Origin: Candidatus Kapaibacterium sp.
GTDB lineage: Bacteria > Bacteroidota > Ignavibacteria > Kapaibacteriales > UBA2268
Assembly: GCA_028691175.1 (NCBI GenBank)
Contig: JAQUZU010000020.1
Location: forward strand, 1-16,125
DNA: 16,125 nt
Direction: 5' to 3'
Shown: in pieces, positions 7,745 through 14,512 of the stretch
Layout of the letters: each line of letters opens with the position of its first letter
Numbering within the stretch: position 1 is the stretch's first letter
Notes under the pieces: model-generated
Database searches by the model: none
What the model was told of the DNA's origin: nothing
Seen by the model: the letters and a program-made list of their open reading frames with translations, nothing else
Position numbers and translations under genes: made by a program

Positions 7745-9094
7745 ATGGCTAAATCAGCATCCTCAGAATCAACTAAGAAACTGGGAACGCAACATATAAC
7801 GTTGCTGGTTGTCTTAATTGTAGCGATATTTTCGCTATTCCAATTCAAAGTCATGCCAAGTGCGGTAATGGGCTTTATTAACTATTTGTTTGCACCGTCC
7901 GGGGAAGAACTCCAGAAACTTGAAATGGTTTCCTATGACGGTTCATGTTTGGCTTCTTCTTCTAAAGAAGCTGCAGCTAAAGTAATTGCTCAGGGGGCGC
8001 ATGATCCTAACAAAGAATTAATAAACGGAGAGTTTATTTTTGACTTTACTTTTAAAGAGCGTACTCTTGATGAAAACGGATATGCAAAAACTTCTTCCGA
8101 ATGGGTAGCAAAAGCAACTAACTTGGGCGAATTCCAGATTATCCTCGAACCGTGGATCGCATTCTGGTATTTAAGTTTGGTAATTGCAATTGTATTAAGT
8201 CTTTTAATTACAATGTTCTTACCTTCTTCAATAGGTTTCATGGCAATATTATTCGACCTTCAAGTCGATAACACTAAGGCAAAAATCAGACTTCAAACAG
8301 GCTTCCAAGACGAAATTGTTGACCTCTTGACGAGAACGGACGACAAACTTGCAGAAGTTGATTCCCAGATTGCAGAACCATATTTCCGCACTATATGGGA
8401 GAGAACTGAAAGTGATGTTCGCTCTGACAAGCGCGTTCTTGAGTTCGACGAAGTATTTGATGAAAACGTAGACATCGTTCGCTTCCGCGAAATTCATCTC
8501 TATCCACGCATTAAAGAGTTCTTCTCGGATTTCGTATTGAAAGAAATCGAAGATACTAAAAACGGTATCCATTGGAGAAGAAATCATATTCATATCCTTA
8601 AAGGTTTCCGCCTTTATATGGCTCACCACTTTACAGAAAAATACTCAAACATGGTTACCGGTATGGCATACGGCGGTGCTGCCTTATTGGTTGTATCCGT
8701 AGGTATTCGTGGTTTGAAATTTATCCCGGCTGCAAAACCATCTATCATTTTGTTCTCTACTTTGTTAGAGTTTACAATGTTATGCTTGATGGCTCTTACA
8801 ATGCTCTATACTGAAGAAGAAGAGCGTATGGATAAGATGTTGAAGAAGATGGAAGACAGTAACAAGAGTTCTCTCGAATCACTCAAATCTCAGCAACACG
8901 ATATTCACCAATTGACAAACGTACTTGTTGGTCAGTCTGCTGAAATTATTAAAACAAGAGTTGAAGCTGCAATCACCGGATATATGACAAGCGATGACAA
9001 CGTTAAGAAAGTTGTTGCTCAAGAAATAAGTGAGAAGATTTTGCATGGTATGAGAGAAGCATTTGCAAATCCTGTTAATGGACAGCATAAATAA
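7745..9094 (+). CDS. Unrecognised four-helix membrane protein with cytoplasmic coiled-coil tail
   Basis: I do not recognise a family in this 449-residue protein. Probable membrane helices lie at about 18-35, 137-171, 306-324 and 333-356. Between helices 1 and 2 is a soluble stretch of about 100 residues, and between 2 and 3 a charged one of about 135. After helix 4 comes TEEEERMDKMLKKMED and a likely coiled coil (about 355-400), then a short helical end. With N-in topology the 50-135 region would be periplasmic and the rest cytoplasmic. The layout recalls MotA-type proteins (two helices, large cytoplasmic loop, two helices), but I see no family motif and no MotB/ExbD partner. AGGAG (7729-7733) lies 11 bases before the ATG. 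A two-codon frame, ATGGATTAA (7734-7742), lies between them. Proline codons (CCA 4, CCG 3, CCT 3) differ from the CCG-rich neighbours. A strong terminator follows. Confidence 0.85.
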   Translation: MAKSASSESTKKLGTQHITLLVVLIVAIFSLFQFKVMPSAVMGFINYLFAPSGEELQKLEMVSYDGSCLASSSKEAAAKVIAQGAHDPNKELINGEFIFDFTFKERTLDENGYAKTSSEWVAKATNLGEFQIILEPWIAFWYLSLVIAIVLSLLITMFLPSSIGFMAILFDLQVDNTKAKIRLQTGFQDEIVDLLTRTDDKLAEVDSQIAEPYFRTIWERTESDVRSDKRVLEFDEVFDENVDIVRFREIHLYPRIKEFFSDFVLKEIEDTKNGIHWRRNHIHILKGFRLYMAHHFTEKYSNMVTGMAYGGAALLVVSVGIRGLKFIPAAKPSIILFSTLLEFTMLCLMALTMLYTEEEERMDKMLKKMEDSNKSSLESLKSQQHDIHQLTNVLVGQSAEIIKTRVEAAITGYMTSDDNVKKVVAQEISEKILHGMREAFANPVNGQHK

Positions 9095-9108
9095 TTCTTG
9101 AAATATCA

Positions 9109-9126
9109 TTGCAGGAATTCCTGCAA
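9109..9126. repeat. 18-bp perfect palindrome in the 3' untranslated region
   Basis: TTGCAGGAATTCCTGCAA is its own reverse complement. In RNA it could form a 7-bp hairpin with an AAUU loop, just before the terminator at 9135. It could equally be a DNA-binding site. It starts 14 bases after the stop codon at 9094. Confidence 0.7.
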
Positions 9127-9134
9127 AATATACA

Positions 9135-9172
9135 CGAAGCCCGATGTGAAAATGTCGGGCTTCGGCGTTTTT
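9135..9172 (+). terminator. Strong intrinsic terminator of the four-helix protein gene
   Basis: CGAAGCCCGA (9135-9144) pairs perfectly with TCGGGCTTCG (9155-9164) over 10 bp, with a ten-base loop, followed by GCG and five T (9168-9172). It separates the membrane protein gene from the isomerase promoter. Confidence 0.88.
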
Positions 9173-9192
9173 ACGAAAAATGCAATAAAAAT

Positions 9193-9223
9193 TTTGTATT
9201 AAAAAGAAAATTTTGTAATTTAG
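9193..9223 (+). promoter_or_regulatory. Bacteroidota-type promoter for the sugar-phosphate isomerase
   Basis: TTTG (9193-9196), 19 bases, TAATTTAG (9216-9223), which fits TAnnTTTG at all but one position. The predicted start near 9230 gives a leader of about 29 bases to the ATG at 9259. Confidence 0.65.
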
Positions 9224-9258
9224 TAGGCTAAATAAGTAAGCAAATATAAGGCAAAGTT

Positions 9259-10344
9259 ATGCTGTCACTCGACGATATAAAAAAATATGACGCAAGCGAT
9301 ATGTTCAGCGTCCTCAAAGATTTCCCGGCGCAAATGGAAAAAGCGGTAGCGATAGCCGAGAAATTTATCGGATTTACCTCGAAAAACAAATCTACACAAA
9401 ATGTGCTGATAATCGGCATGGGCGGATCTGCAATGGGTGGAGACGTTGTAAAAGATTATTTCGAATTTTCCGGCGTAAAAAACAAAATACGCGTTACGGT
9501 TTCGCGCGGATATGATATTCCGCTATATGTCGATGAGAAAACACTTGTGATTTGCAGCAGCTATTCCGGCAATACAGAGGAAACTCTAGAAGCAGCCGCA
9601 AAGGCATTCGCGATTACGAAAAAAATTGCGTGCATTACGAGTGGCGGAAAATTAAGCGAATTTGCAAAAGAAAACGGCTTGCCCGTGCTGGAAATTCCCG
9701 GCGGACTGCAGCCTCGCGAGGCTCTCGGGTATTCAGTGGTTTCAATGCTGTATATGTTGCTAAACAGTGGATTACTGGCAAAAACTGAAGTGAAAAAAGT
9801 AACTGACGATATCGCAAACACGATACAGGCAGTTAAAGTTTTGGCTGAGAATTTCGTGAAATTTGAAGAGCCGAATATTGCCGTTACAGTTGCCGAAATG
9901 CTGAAAGATTCAATGGTGATGGTCTATTCGTCCGAAAAATTCTATGCAGCAAATCTCAGATGGCGTTGTCAATTGCAGGAAAATTGCAAAATGCTCGCGT
10001 TTGGAAGTATGATTCCGGAAATGAATCACAATGAAATAAACGGATTTGAACGCCCGGCAGATGTAATAAGCAGATCTACTATCGTGGTTTTCAACGACGA
10101 TAGCGACCACCCGAGAATAAAACAAAGAATCGAAGCATTGAAAGAAGTTATCGATGACCGCATTTCAACTGTGGTCGAACTCACTGCAAGCGAAAGCGAG
10201 TATCTCCCTAGATTGTTTGAATACATGTACTTAGGCGATTGGGTGAGCTTTTATATGGCGATGATGTTGAAAATTGACCCGACACCGATTCCGGTAATTC
10301 AAAAATTTAAAACTATGCTTAGCGAAACAAATAAAGAAAATTAG
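9259..10344 (+). CDS. Bifunctional phosphoglucose/phosphomannose isomerase
   Basis: The 361-residue enzyme belongs to the SIS-domain PGI/PMI family first known from archaea. It interconverts glucose 6-phosphate, or mannose 6-phosphate, with fructose 6-phosphate in the cytoplasm. The first SIS domain shows GMGGSAMGGD (53-62) and the phosphate-binding SSYSGNTEETL (100-110). QPREALGYS (151-159) is typical of the family. Glu241 in QENCK and His257 in MNHNEING are spaced by 16 residues, as are the catalytic Glu203 and His219 reported for the Pyrobaculum enzyme. Length is usual (about 300-360). AAGG lies 7 bases before the ATG. The gene has its own promoter and no clear terminator before the next promoter. 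It links glycolysis or gluconeogenesis with mannose-derived polysaccharide precursors. Confidence 0.93.
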   Translation: MLSLDDIKKYDASDMFSVLKDFPAQMEKAVAIAEKFIGFTSKNKSTQNVLIIGMGGSAMGGDVVKDYFEFSGVKNKIRVTVSRGYDIPLYVDEKTLVICSSYSGNTEETLEAAAKAFAITKKIACITSGGKLSEFAKENGLPVLEIPGGLQPREALGYSVVSMLYMLLNSGLLAKTEVKKVTDDIANTIQAVKVLAENFVKFEEPNIAVTVAEMLKDSMVMVYSSEKFYAANLRWRCQLQENCKMLAFGSMIPEMNHNEINGFERPADVISRSTIVVFNDDSDHPRIKQRIEALKEVIDDRISTVVELTASESEYLPRLFEYMYLGDWVSFYMAMMLKIDPTPIPVIQKFKTMLSETNKEN

Positions 10345-10351
10345 TAAAATA

Positions 10352-10383
10352 TTTGGTTTTCTAAGTAAAAGTTCGTAATTTTG
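10352..10383 (+). promoter_or_regulatory. Bacteroidota-type promoter for the Tudor-like protein/rpsU operon
   Basis: TTTG (10352-10355), 20 bases, TAATTTTG (10376-10383): every consensus base is present. The predicted start near 10390 gives a leader of about 29 bases to the ATG at 10419. This is the best protein-gene promoter in the window. Confidence 0.78.
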
Positions 10384-10418
10384 TATACTTTTTATAAGTA
10401 TATATAGAAGAAAGAACT

Positions 10419-10826
10419 ATGTCAGTACCAAGAAAACGCACGAGAAGGGCAAAATATATTACATTGTATTCGCCGTTCTTGATGAGAGAAACAAAACACG
10501 AACTAATCGGAGAACCGATCGAGAGCGAAAAAGGACGTCATCAATGGGCAAGATGCACTAGAAGTCGCCATTCGCAGTTGATTAATCTCGATATTATCGA
10601 AGCCGAACAAGATAAATCAAAAGCTGTTGTTCCGGTATCGCGAGAAGACGAGAAAAAATACAATCCGCGCGACGAATATTCAGTCGGCGATGTTGTATTT
10701 CATACTAAGTGGGAAGATGTAGGTATAGTGAAAGCAAAAGAAGTTACTTCGACCGGCGGGCGAGCAATCGTTGTTCAGTTCGAAAAACTTGGCGAAAAAA
10801 AATTGATAGAAAATTTACAACAATAA
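10419..10826 (+). CDS. Small basic protein with C-terminal Tudor/SH3-like (DUF3553/CarD-like) domain
   Basis: I do not recognise the whole 135-residue protein. The N terminus is strongly basic (RKRTRRAK). Residues about 15-57 form an unassigned segment with YITLYSPFLM, HELIGEPIESEKGRHQW and RCTRSRHSQLINL; it has only one cysteine, so it is not a zinc ribbon. Residues 70-84 look like a charged linker. Residues about 86-133 (YSVGDVVFHTKWEDVGIV, then VVQFEKLGEKKLIENL) resemble the small beta-barrel at the end of UvrD/PcrA helicases and in CarD, a fold that binds RNA polymerase in those proteins. The resemblance is by pattern only. The gene follows a perfect promoter and is 25 bases upstream of rpsU, so the two are very probably co-transcribed. 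That suggests a role tied to transcription, RNA or the ribosome. Localisation should be cytoplasmic. Confidence 0.82.
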   Translation: MSVPRKRTRRAKYITLYSPFLMRETKHELIGEPIESEKGRHQWARCTRSRHSQLINLDIIEAEQDKSKAVVPVSREDEKKYNPRDEYSVGDVVFHTKWEDVGIVKAKEVTSTGGRAIVVQFEKLGEKKLIENLQQ

Positions 10827-10851
10827 ATACTCTGTGGAAAGGATACGTAAC

Positions 10852-11046
10852 ATGATTGGTGTTACTCTGCAAAATAATGAAAGCATTGACCGTGCTTTAA
10901 AGAGATTTAAGAAAAAATACGAACGCAGTGGCGTTCTTCGCGAGTTCAAAAAAAGAACCGCATTTATGAAACCATCTGTTGAAAAAAGACTTGCACGCAT
11001 GAAAGCTGTAAGAAGACAGCAGAGAATTTCTCAGGAAATGGACTAA
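10852..11046 (+). CDS. rpsU: 30S ribosomal protein bS21
   Basis: The 64-residue product is a complete bS21, with IDRALKRFKKK, LREFKKRTAFMKPS and a basic C-terminal helix. It sits in the small subunit next to the 3' end of 16S rRNA. The ATG at 10852 is chosen because AAAGGA (10838-10843) lies 8 bases upstream and because it gives the family length; a GTG at 10834 would add six residues and overlap the SD. It follows the Tudor-like gene by 25 bases and ends at a terminator (11082-11113), so the two form an operon. Residue 54 is Arg, where Bacteroidia bS21 has, as I recall, a Tyr implicated in hiding the anti-SD sequence. Confidence 0.95.
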   Translation: MIGVTLQNNESIDRALKRFKKKYERSGVLREFKKRTAFMKPSVEKRLARMKAVRRQQRISQEMD

Positions 11047-11081
11047 TATAAAATCGTGATTTTTCGCGATGTAGAAATCTT

Positions 11082-11113
11082 AAAGAGGGATTGTATTATC
11101 TCTCTTTTTTTTT
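11082..11113 (+). terminator. Intrinsic terminator of the rpsU operon
   Basis: AAAGAGGGAT (11082-11091) pairs with ATCTCTCTTT (11098-11107) over 10 bp with one G-T pair and a six-base loop. The T run continues to 11113. It lies 35 bases after the rpsU stop. Confidence 0.88.
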
Positions 11114-11146
11114 GTAAATAGCAATTTGCATTGGATGAGTACAAAT

Positions 11147-11176
11147 AAGGGGCGAACTTTGTAGATCGTCCCTTTT
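11147..11176. terminator. Second hairpin between convergent rpsU and TonB receptor genes
   Basis: AAGGGGCGA (11147-11155) pairs with TCGTCCCTT (11166-11174) over 9 bp with one G-T pair and a ten-base loop. A short T run follows on the plus strand. It lies 35 bases beyond the receptor stop codon and could act as a weak terminator in either direction. Both arms are identical to those of the hairpin at 6637-6660. Confidence 0.6.
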
Positions 11177-11209
11177 ATTAAATGTCTGGCGGATAATGTC
11201 GAAGACTTT

Positions 11210-13534
11210 TTATCCTTCGAACTTAATTCCGCAAAAGATTGTGCGCGGACGTCCCGGACCATATACATAGGCTGCATCTCGTCCGATTCCTCTGTCGAAG
11301 TCGTCTTGGAATTGGTTAAGTATGTTTTGCATGCCGATATAAATTTCAAATCCCGGATCAAACGGCACTTTATATGAGATTTTTGCATTGAGTTCCATGA
11401 ATGCTTTTGATCTCTCCAACTTGTCGAATTGATTGATTTCGCCTGATTCGTTGATTCCGCCGGCATAGTGCGGTACGTACATTTTGCCGGTATAAATGCC
11501 GGACAAGCTCAGTGATAATCGCTTGGATGCAAAATAGTTCAGAGTAAAGAAGCCGTAGCAGTTTGGTGTACGCATGATTTGATCAGAAGATTGTGCTGCA
11601 ATGCCATTTTCCGGATCACCATCTGACCACACAACTTCGTCTCTGTACAGACTCGACTGCAAAGTGCCACCGAGTTTCAGATTGATAGTATTTGTCGGAA
11701 TAATCTCCATTTCAAAAGTTCCGCCCTGAACCGTTCCTTCGCCTCCGTTTTCGCGCATCATTATAATATTGCCTGATGCGTCTTTGCCCACATCGGTAAG
11801 GACAAACGCGTCGGATAGTTTAGTGTTGAAGTATTCGAGCGAAAGTCCGATAGGAAGTTCGCAAATGTGCAAAACATAATCAGCCGAAAAACTGAACGAT
11901 TTTGAATGCTCTGCTTTCAAATCATCGCTCAATTGAATAACCATTCCTTCGCCTCCGACCTGCGTAATATGCAAATCTTCGTCAAAAGCCTGTGGAGCAC
12001 GGAATCCGGTAGAATAGCAAGCGCGAAGCGAAAGATCCGGTATTGGCTTATACAAAATGTTTGCACGCGGGCTGATAACCCAATCCTCGACCAGATTATG
12101 CTTGTCGAAGCGGGCGCCAAAAACAAAATCCAGAAATTTTGCGATTTCCCAATCGTCCTGCAGATATATTCCGTTTGTAAAAACTTCCTGCGAAATTGTG
12201 CGGTTATATGCCGGTGCAAGATCGTCCATTTGGTCGTTATTATATTCGTAGCCGAGTGTCAGAATGTGTATGCCGGCTAAGTCGTTTTGTACGTGATTGA
12301 ACTGCGTGCCGATTGCCCACGATTGATTGCCCGTGTGTCCGTATGCGCCGAGATCTCGGTTACTGCCATAATAACTGTCGCGCTTTGTATTTTGGTGTGA
12401 CGCGTAAATTGCAAATTTATCGTCGGTGCCGTTAATATATTGCTCGTATTGCAGTTGCAAAACATTTGTGATATGCTTTGTTGTTTCGGTAATATTTGAT
12501 TGGTGAGGTTGTAATTTAAGCGAATCGCCTCCGCGTATTTCGTGATATAATGTGTGATATTCGAGAGAAATTTTGCTCAAATAACTCGGTTTATAAAACA
12601 TATTTGCTCCGATTGTCTTCACGTTGAGGCGCCCGAGTTCGGTAAAACCATCGTCGTTTGCATCCCATTCTTTGCGGAAAATGCTCGAGCCGAACAGGTG
12701 AATTCCGAGATTTTGTTCGTCATTTACAATTGCACCGTTCATTTGTACTACATTTTCCGGAGCAGACATGTCGGTAAAAGATTGAGTAGTGCTTGCCGAA
12801 AAGAAATTCGAAGACGGGGTCTTCGTAATAATGTTAATTACGCCGGCAATTGCATTTCCGCCATAAAGTGACGAACCGCCTCCGCGAATTACCTCGACGC
12901 GTTCAATCATGTTTGTCGGAATTTGGTCAAGCCCATAGACGCCGTTCAGAGCGGAATATATGGCTTTGCCGTCAATTAAAATTTGCGAATATTGCCCTTC
13001 GAGTCCGTTCAGACGTACTTGCGAAAAACCGCAGTTTTGGCAATTGGTTTCTACTCGAAGTCCCGGCTGGAAGTTCAAACCTTCTTTCAGAGTAACCGAT
13101 GCGGTATTTTCAAAAATCTTGTTGCTCAGCACCGAAACTTTCACCGGCACATCTTCATATACTTTTTCGGAGCGCGTTGCAGTAACGACTACGTCCTTCA
13201 TTTGCGTGATTGATTCCTGCATCTCGATTTTCGGCAGAACAATATTTGACGGGTCAGTGTGCTTTACTTCCAAGTCTATTTGCTGTGTTTCATATCCGAT
13301 ACAACTGACTTGCAAAACGTGCTTTCCGTCCGGAATGTGCATAATTCGAAATTCTCCGCGTTTATCGCTCTTCGCTCCAAGCATTGTATTTAAAACTCTG
13401 ACGGTTGCTCCGACAATTTTCGATTTATCCGGTGCGAAAACGCCACCCGATAGTGTGTGCGTGTGTGCTGATGCTGCGACAAAAGCAAGCATTAATCCGG
13501 CACATATTAGAATAAATGTGTGTAATATTTTCAT
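11210..13534 (-). CDS. TonB-dependent outer-membrane receptor with N-terminal carboxypeptidase-regulatory-like domain
   Basis: The 774-residue protein is a complete receptor. Residues 1-23 are a signal peptide with likely cleavage after ASA, leaving a mature end HTHTLSGG. Residues about 27-105 are a carboxypeptidase-regulatory-like beta domain, common in Bacteroidota receptors. The plug spans about 113-240, with DVVVTATRSEK, ILIDGKAIYSALNGVYG, IERVEVIRGGGSSLYGGNAI and AGVINIITKTP, and carries a CxxC pair (Cys165, Cys168) in NCQNCGF. The rest is a beta-barrel. Such receptors import metal chelates, cofactors or other scarce ligands with energy from TonB-ExbB-ExbD. AGGA lies upstream of the ATG at 13534. 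The His-rich membrane protein gene lies 157 bases upstream on the same strand and may share its transcript. That pairing, together with the His-rich mature N terminus, hints at a metal or metal-complex ligand, which is an inference. Confidence 0.93.
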   Translation of the reverse strand: MKILHTFILICAGLMLAFVAASAHTHTLSGGVFAPDKSKIVGATVRVLNTMLGAKSDKRGEFRIMHIPDGKHVLQVSCIGYETQQIDLEVKHTDPSNIVLPKIEMQESITQMKDVVVTATRSEKVYEDVPVKVSVLSNKIFENTASVTLKEGLNFQPGLRVETNCQNCGFSQVRLNGLEGQYSQILIDGKAIYSALNGVYGLDQIPTNMIERVEVIRGGGSSLYGGNAIAGVINIITKTPSSNFFSASTTQSFTDMSAPENVVQMNGAIVNDEQNLGIHLFGSSIFRKEWDANDDGFTELGRLNVKTIGANMFYKPSYLSKISLEYHTLYHEIRGGDSLKLQPHQSNITETTKHITNVLQLQYEQYINGTDDKFAIYASHQNTKRDSYYGSNRDLGAYGHTGNQSWAIGTQFNHVQNDLAGIHILTLGYEYNNDQMDDLAPAYNRTISQEVFTNGIYLQDDWEIAKFLDFVFGARFDKHNLVEDWVISPRANILYKPIPDLSLRACYSTGFRAPQAFDEDLHITQVGGEGMVIQLSDDLKAEHSKSFSFSADYVLHICELPIGLSLEYFNTKLSDAFVLTDVGKDASGNIIMMRENGGEGTVQGGTFEMEIIPTNTINLKLGGTLQSSLYRDEVVWSDGDPENGIAAQSSDQIMRTPNCYGFFTLNYFASKRLSLSLSGIYTGKMYVPHYAGGINESGEINQFDKLERSKAFMELNAKISYKVPFDPGFEIYIGMQNILNQFQDDFDRGIGRDAAYVYGPGRPRTIFCGIKFEG

Positions 13535-13605
13535 TATATATTTTCCTGTTTTTGCTTAATAATTCTTTTTTTATTATAATTAATTATATTTGTCTGGCCA
13601 CATGC

Positions 13606-13619
13606 CGAACTATAGTTCG
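13606..13619. promoter_or_regulatory. 14-bp perfect palindrome, candidate operator
   Basis: CGAACTATAGTTCG is its own reverse complement and lies 72 bases upstream of the TonB receptor start, in the 157-base gap after the His-rich gene. Its symmetry and place suit the binding site of a dimeric regulator. No regulator gene is in the window, so the call is tentative. Confidence 0.4.
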
Positions 13620-13691
13620 TGCACAAGTCAACACAACATATCTGCCGACGAAATTCGCCGACCTTCAATATTCAAGTACTTCTAAGATGAT

Positions 13692-14045
13692 TTAATTATG
13701 CAAAAAAGGTGGGGCACGCATCGACTGCGTAATATAAATATCGTCGTGATAGCAGGACTTACCTTCCGGAAGGTAGAATTTATACAATATAATTGCAAGT
13801 GCAATATACGCCGATACGAAAAACAGTATCGGGAGCATTATTGTAAGATTCTGCATTATCAGGGAAAGAAATTCCAAATCTTTATGAGTGTGATTTTTAA
13901 TCGGAGAATGACTGTCGTCACCTACATTTTGAAACGGGTGGAATGATACAACAATTCCACCAAGTGGAGTGCGATGATAATGAGCATTAAATCCAACATT
14001 ATATAAGGTTACGCAGATCGTGAAGACCATCGTAAGTACAAGCAT
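13692..14045 (-). CDS. Small His-rich two-helix membrane protein, probable metal-related partner of the TonB receptor
   Basis: The 117-residue product has a hydrophobic N-terminal segment (about 1-18, signal or anchor), a loop rich in histidine (His22, 24, 36, 46, 52 and 54, within NAHYHR, SFHPF, DDSHSP and NHTHK), a second helix (about 62-90) and a tail ending SMRAPPFLHN. The loop is probably periplasmic. Small proteins of this look, with HPF and HxH motifs and an RxPP-like end, are to my knowledge common beside TonB receptors in Bacteroidota and usually have no assigned function. The histidines suggest binding of zinc, copper or a similar ion. The ATG at 14045 has GGAAG 11 bases upstream, inside a hairpin loop. 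The gene lies upstream of the receptor on the same strand. An open frame on the opposite strand (13698-13946) is a shadow. No catalytic motif is seen. Confidence 0.75.
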   Translation of the reverse strand: MLVLTMVFTICVTLYNVGFNAHYHRTPLGGIVVSFHPFQNVGDDSHSPIKNHTHKDLEFLSLIMQNLTIMLPILFFVSAYIALAIILYKFYLPEGKSCYHDDIYITQSMRAPPFLHN

Positions 14046-14048
14046 TTT

Positions 14049-14068
14049 TTTGCCGACTTCCCGGCAAA
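14049..14068 (-). promoter_or_regulatory. Hairpin that places the SD in its loop, upstream of the His-rich gene
   Basis: On the minus strand TTTGCCG and CGGCAAA form a perfect 7-bp stem around the loop GGAAGT, which holds the only SD-like sequence for the ATG at 14045. The stem ends 3 bases before the start codon. It may tune translation. It is seen in sequence only. Confidence 0.4.
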
Positions 14069-14317
14069 TCTTTGCGAGCGATAATATGTTGTAATTTAAA
14101 TTAGCAAGTATTTTTTAGATTATATTTTTATCGACTACATATACGAAATAATCGTGCAAAAGTTAAAAAAAGCAATATAAATTCGATTTCGTAATATATT
14201 TTATTGCTATAACAAAAAAACGAGTATGCGAAAATACAAAAAATCTTTATTGCGTGCAAAACATATTTTCTGTAAACAAAAAAATAACTTAAGTATGCCT
14301 AAAAATATTAAATTTCA

Positions 14318-14349
14318 CTTGCAGGGAAATAACAAAATTCTTAATTTTG
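14318..14349 (+). promoter_or_regulatory. Candidate promoter for the M16 peptidase operon
   Basis: CTTG (14318-14321; three of four bases of TTTG), 20 bases, then TAATTTTG (14342-14349), an exact TAnnTTTG. The start would lie near 14356 and give a leader of about 155 bases, much longer than the 27-29 bases at other promoters in the window, so confidence is low. Confidence 0.35.
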
Positions 14350-14512
14350 TGTGCTTAAGAAATATATTAGAGGTGGCTAATTTATAATTGTGGTAAATTG
14401 GATTAATAATTTTTTGCATACTGTTTATAACAGAAATGCAACATAGCGGCGAGAAATCCGTTTACGTAATTCTATAATAGCACATTAATTTTTTATTATA
14501 TTGGAGAATTTG

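Larger units (their letters stand above)
14046..14512. other. AT-rich divergent intergenic region of 467 bases
   Basis: No gene-like frame or structured RNA gene is evident here. The region carries the leader of the His-rich gene on the left and must hold the promoter of the M16 peptidase genes on the right. Seen inside are an AGCAATA/TATTGCT inverted repeat around 14173-14210, a short hairpin CAAAATT-CTT-AATTTTG at 14333-14349, a promoter-like pair at 14318-14349, and a TATAATAG at 14473-14480 that could be a -10-like element without a partner. Confidence 0.6.

Noticed and set aside
13698..13946. Plus-strand frame opposite the His-rich gene
   Set aside because: The minus-strand product has two hydrophobic helices, clustered histidines and a sensible start, while the plus-strand translation shows no recognisable pattern.
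14173..14210. Inverted repeat AGCAATA/TATTGCT as a terminator
   Set aside because: The stem is only 7 bp with a long AT-rich loop and no gene ends next to it, so it is probably chance in AT-rich DNA.
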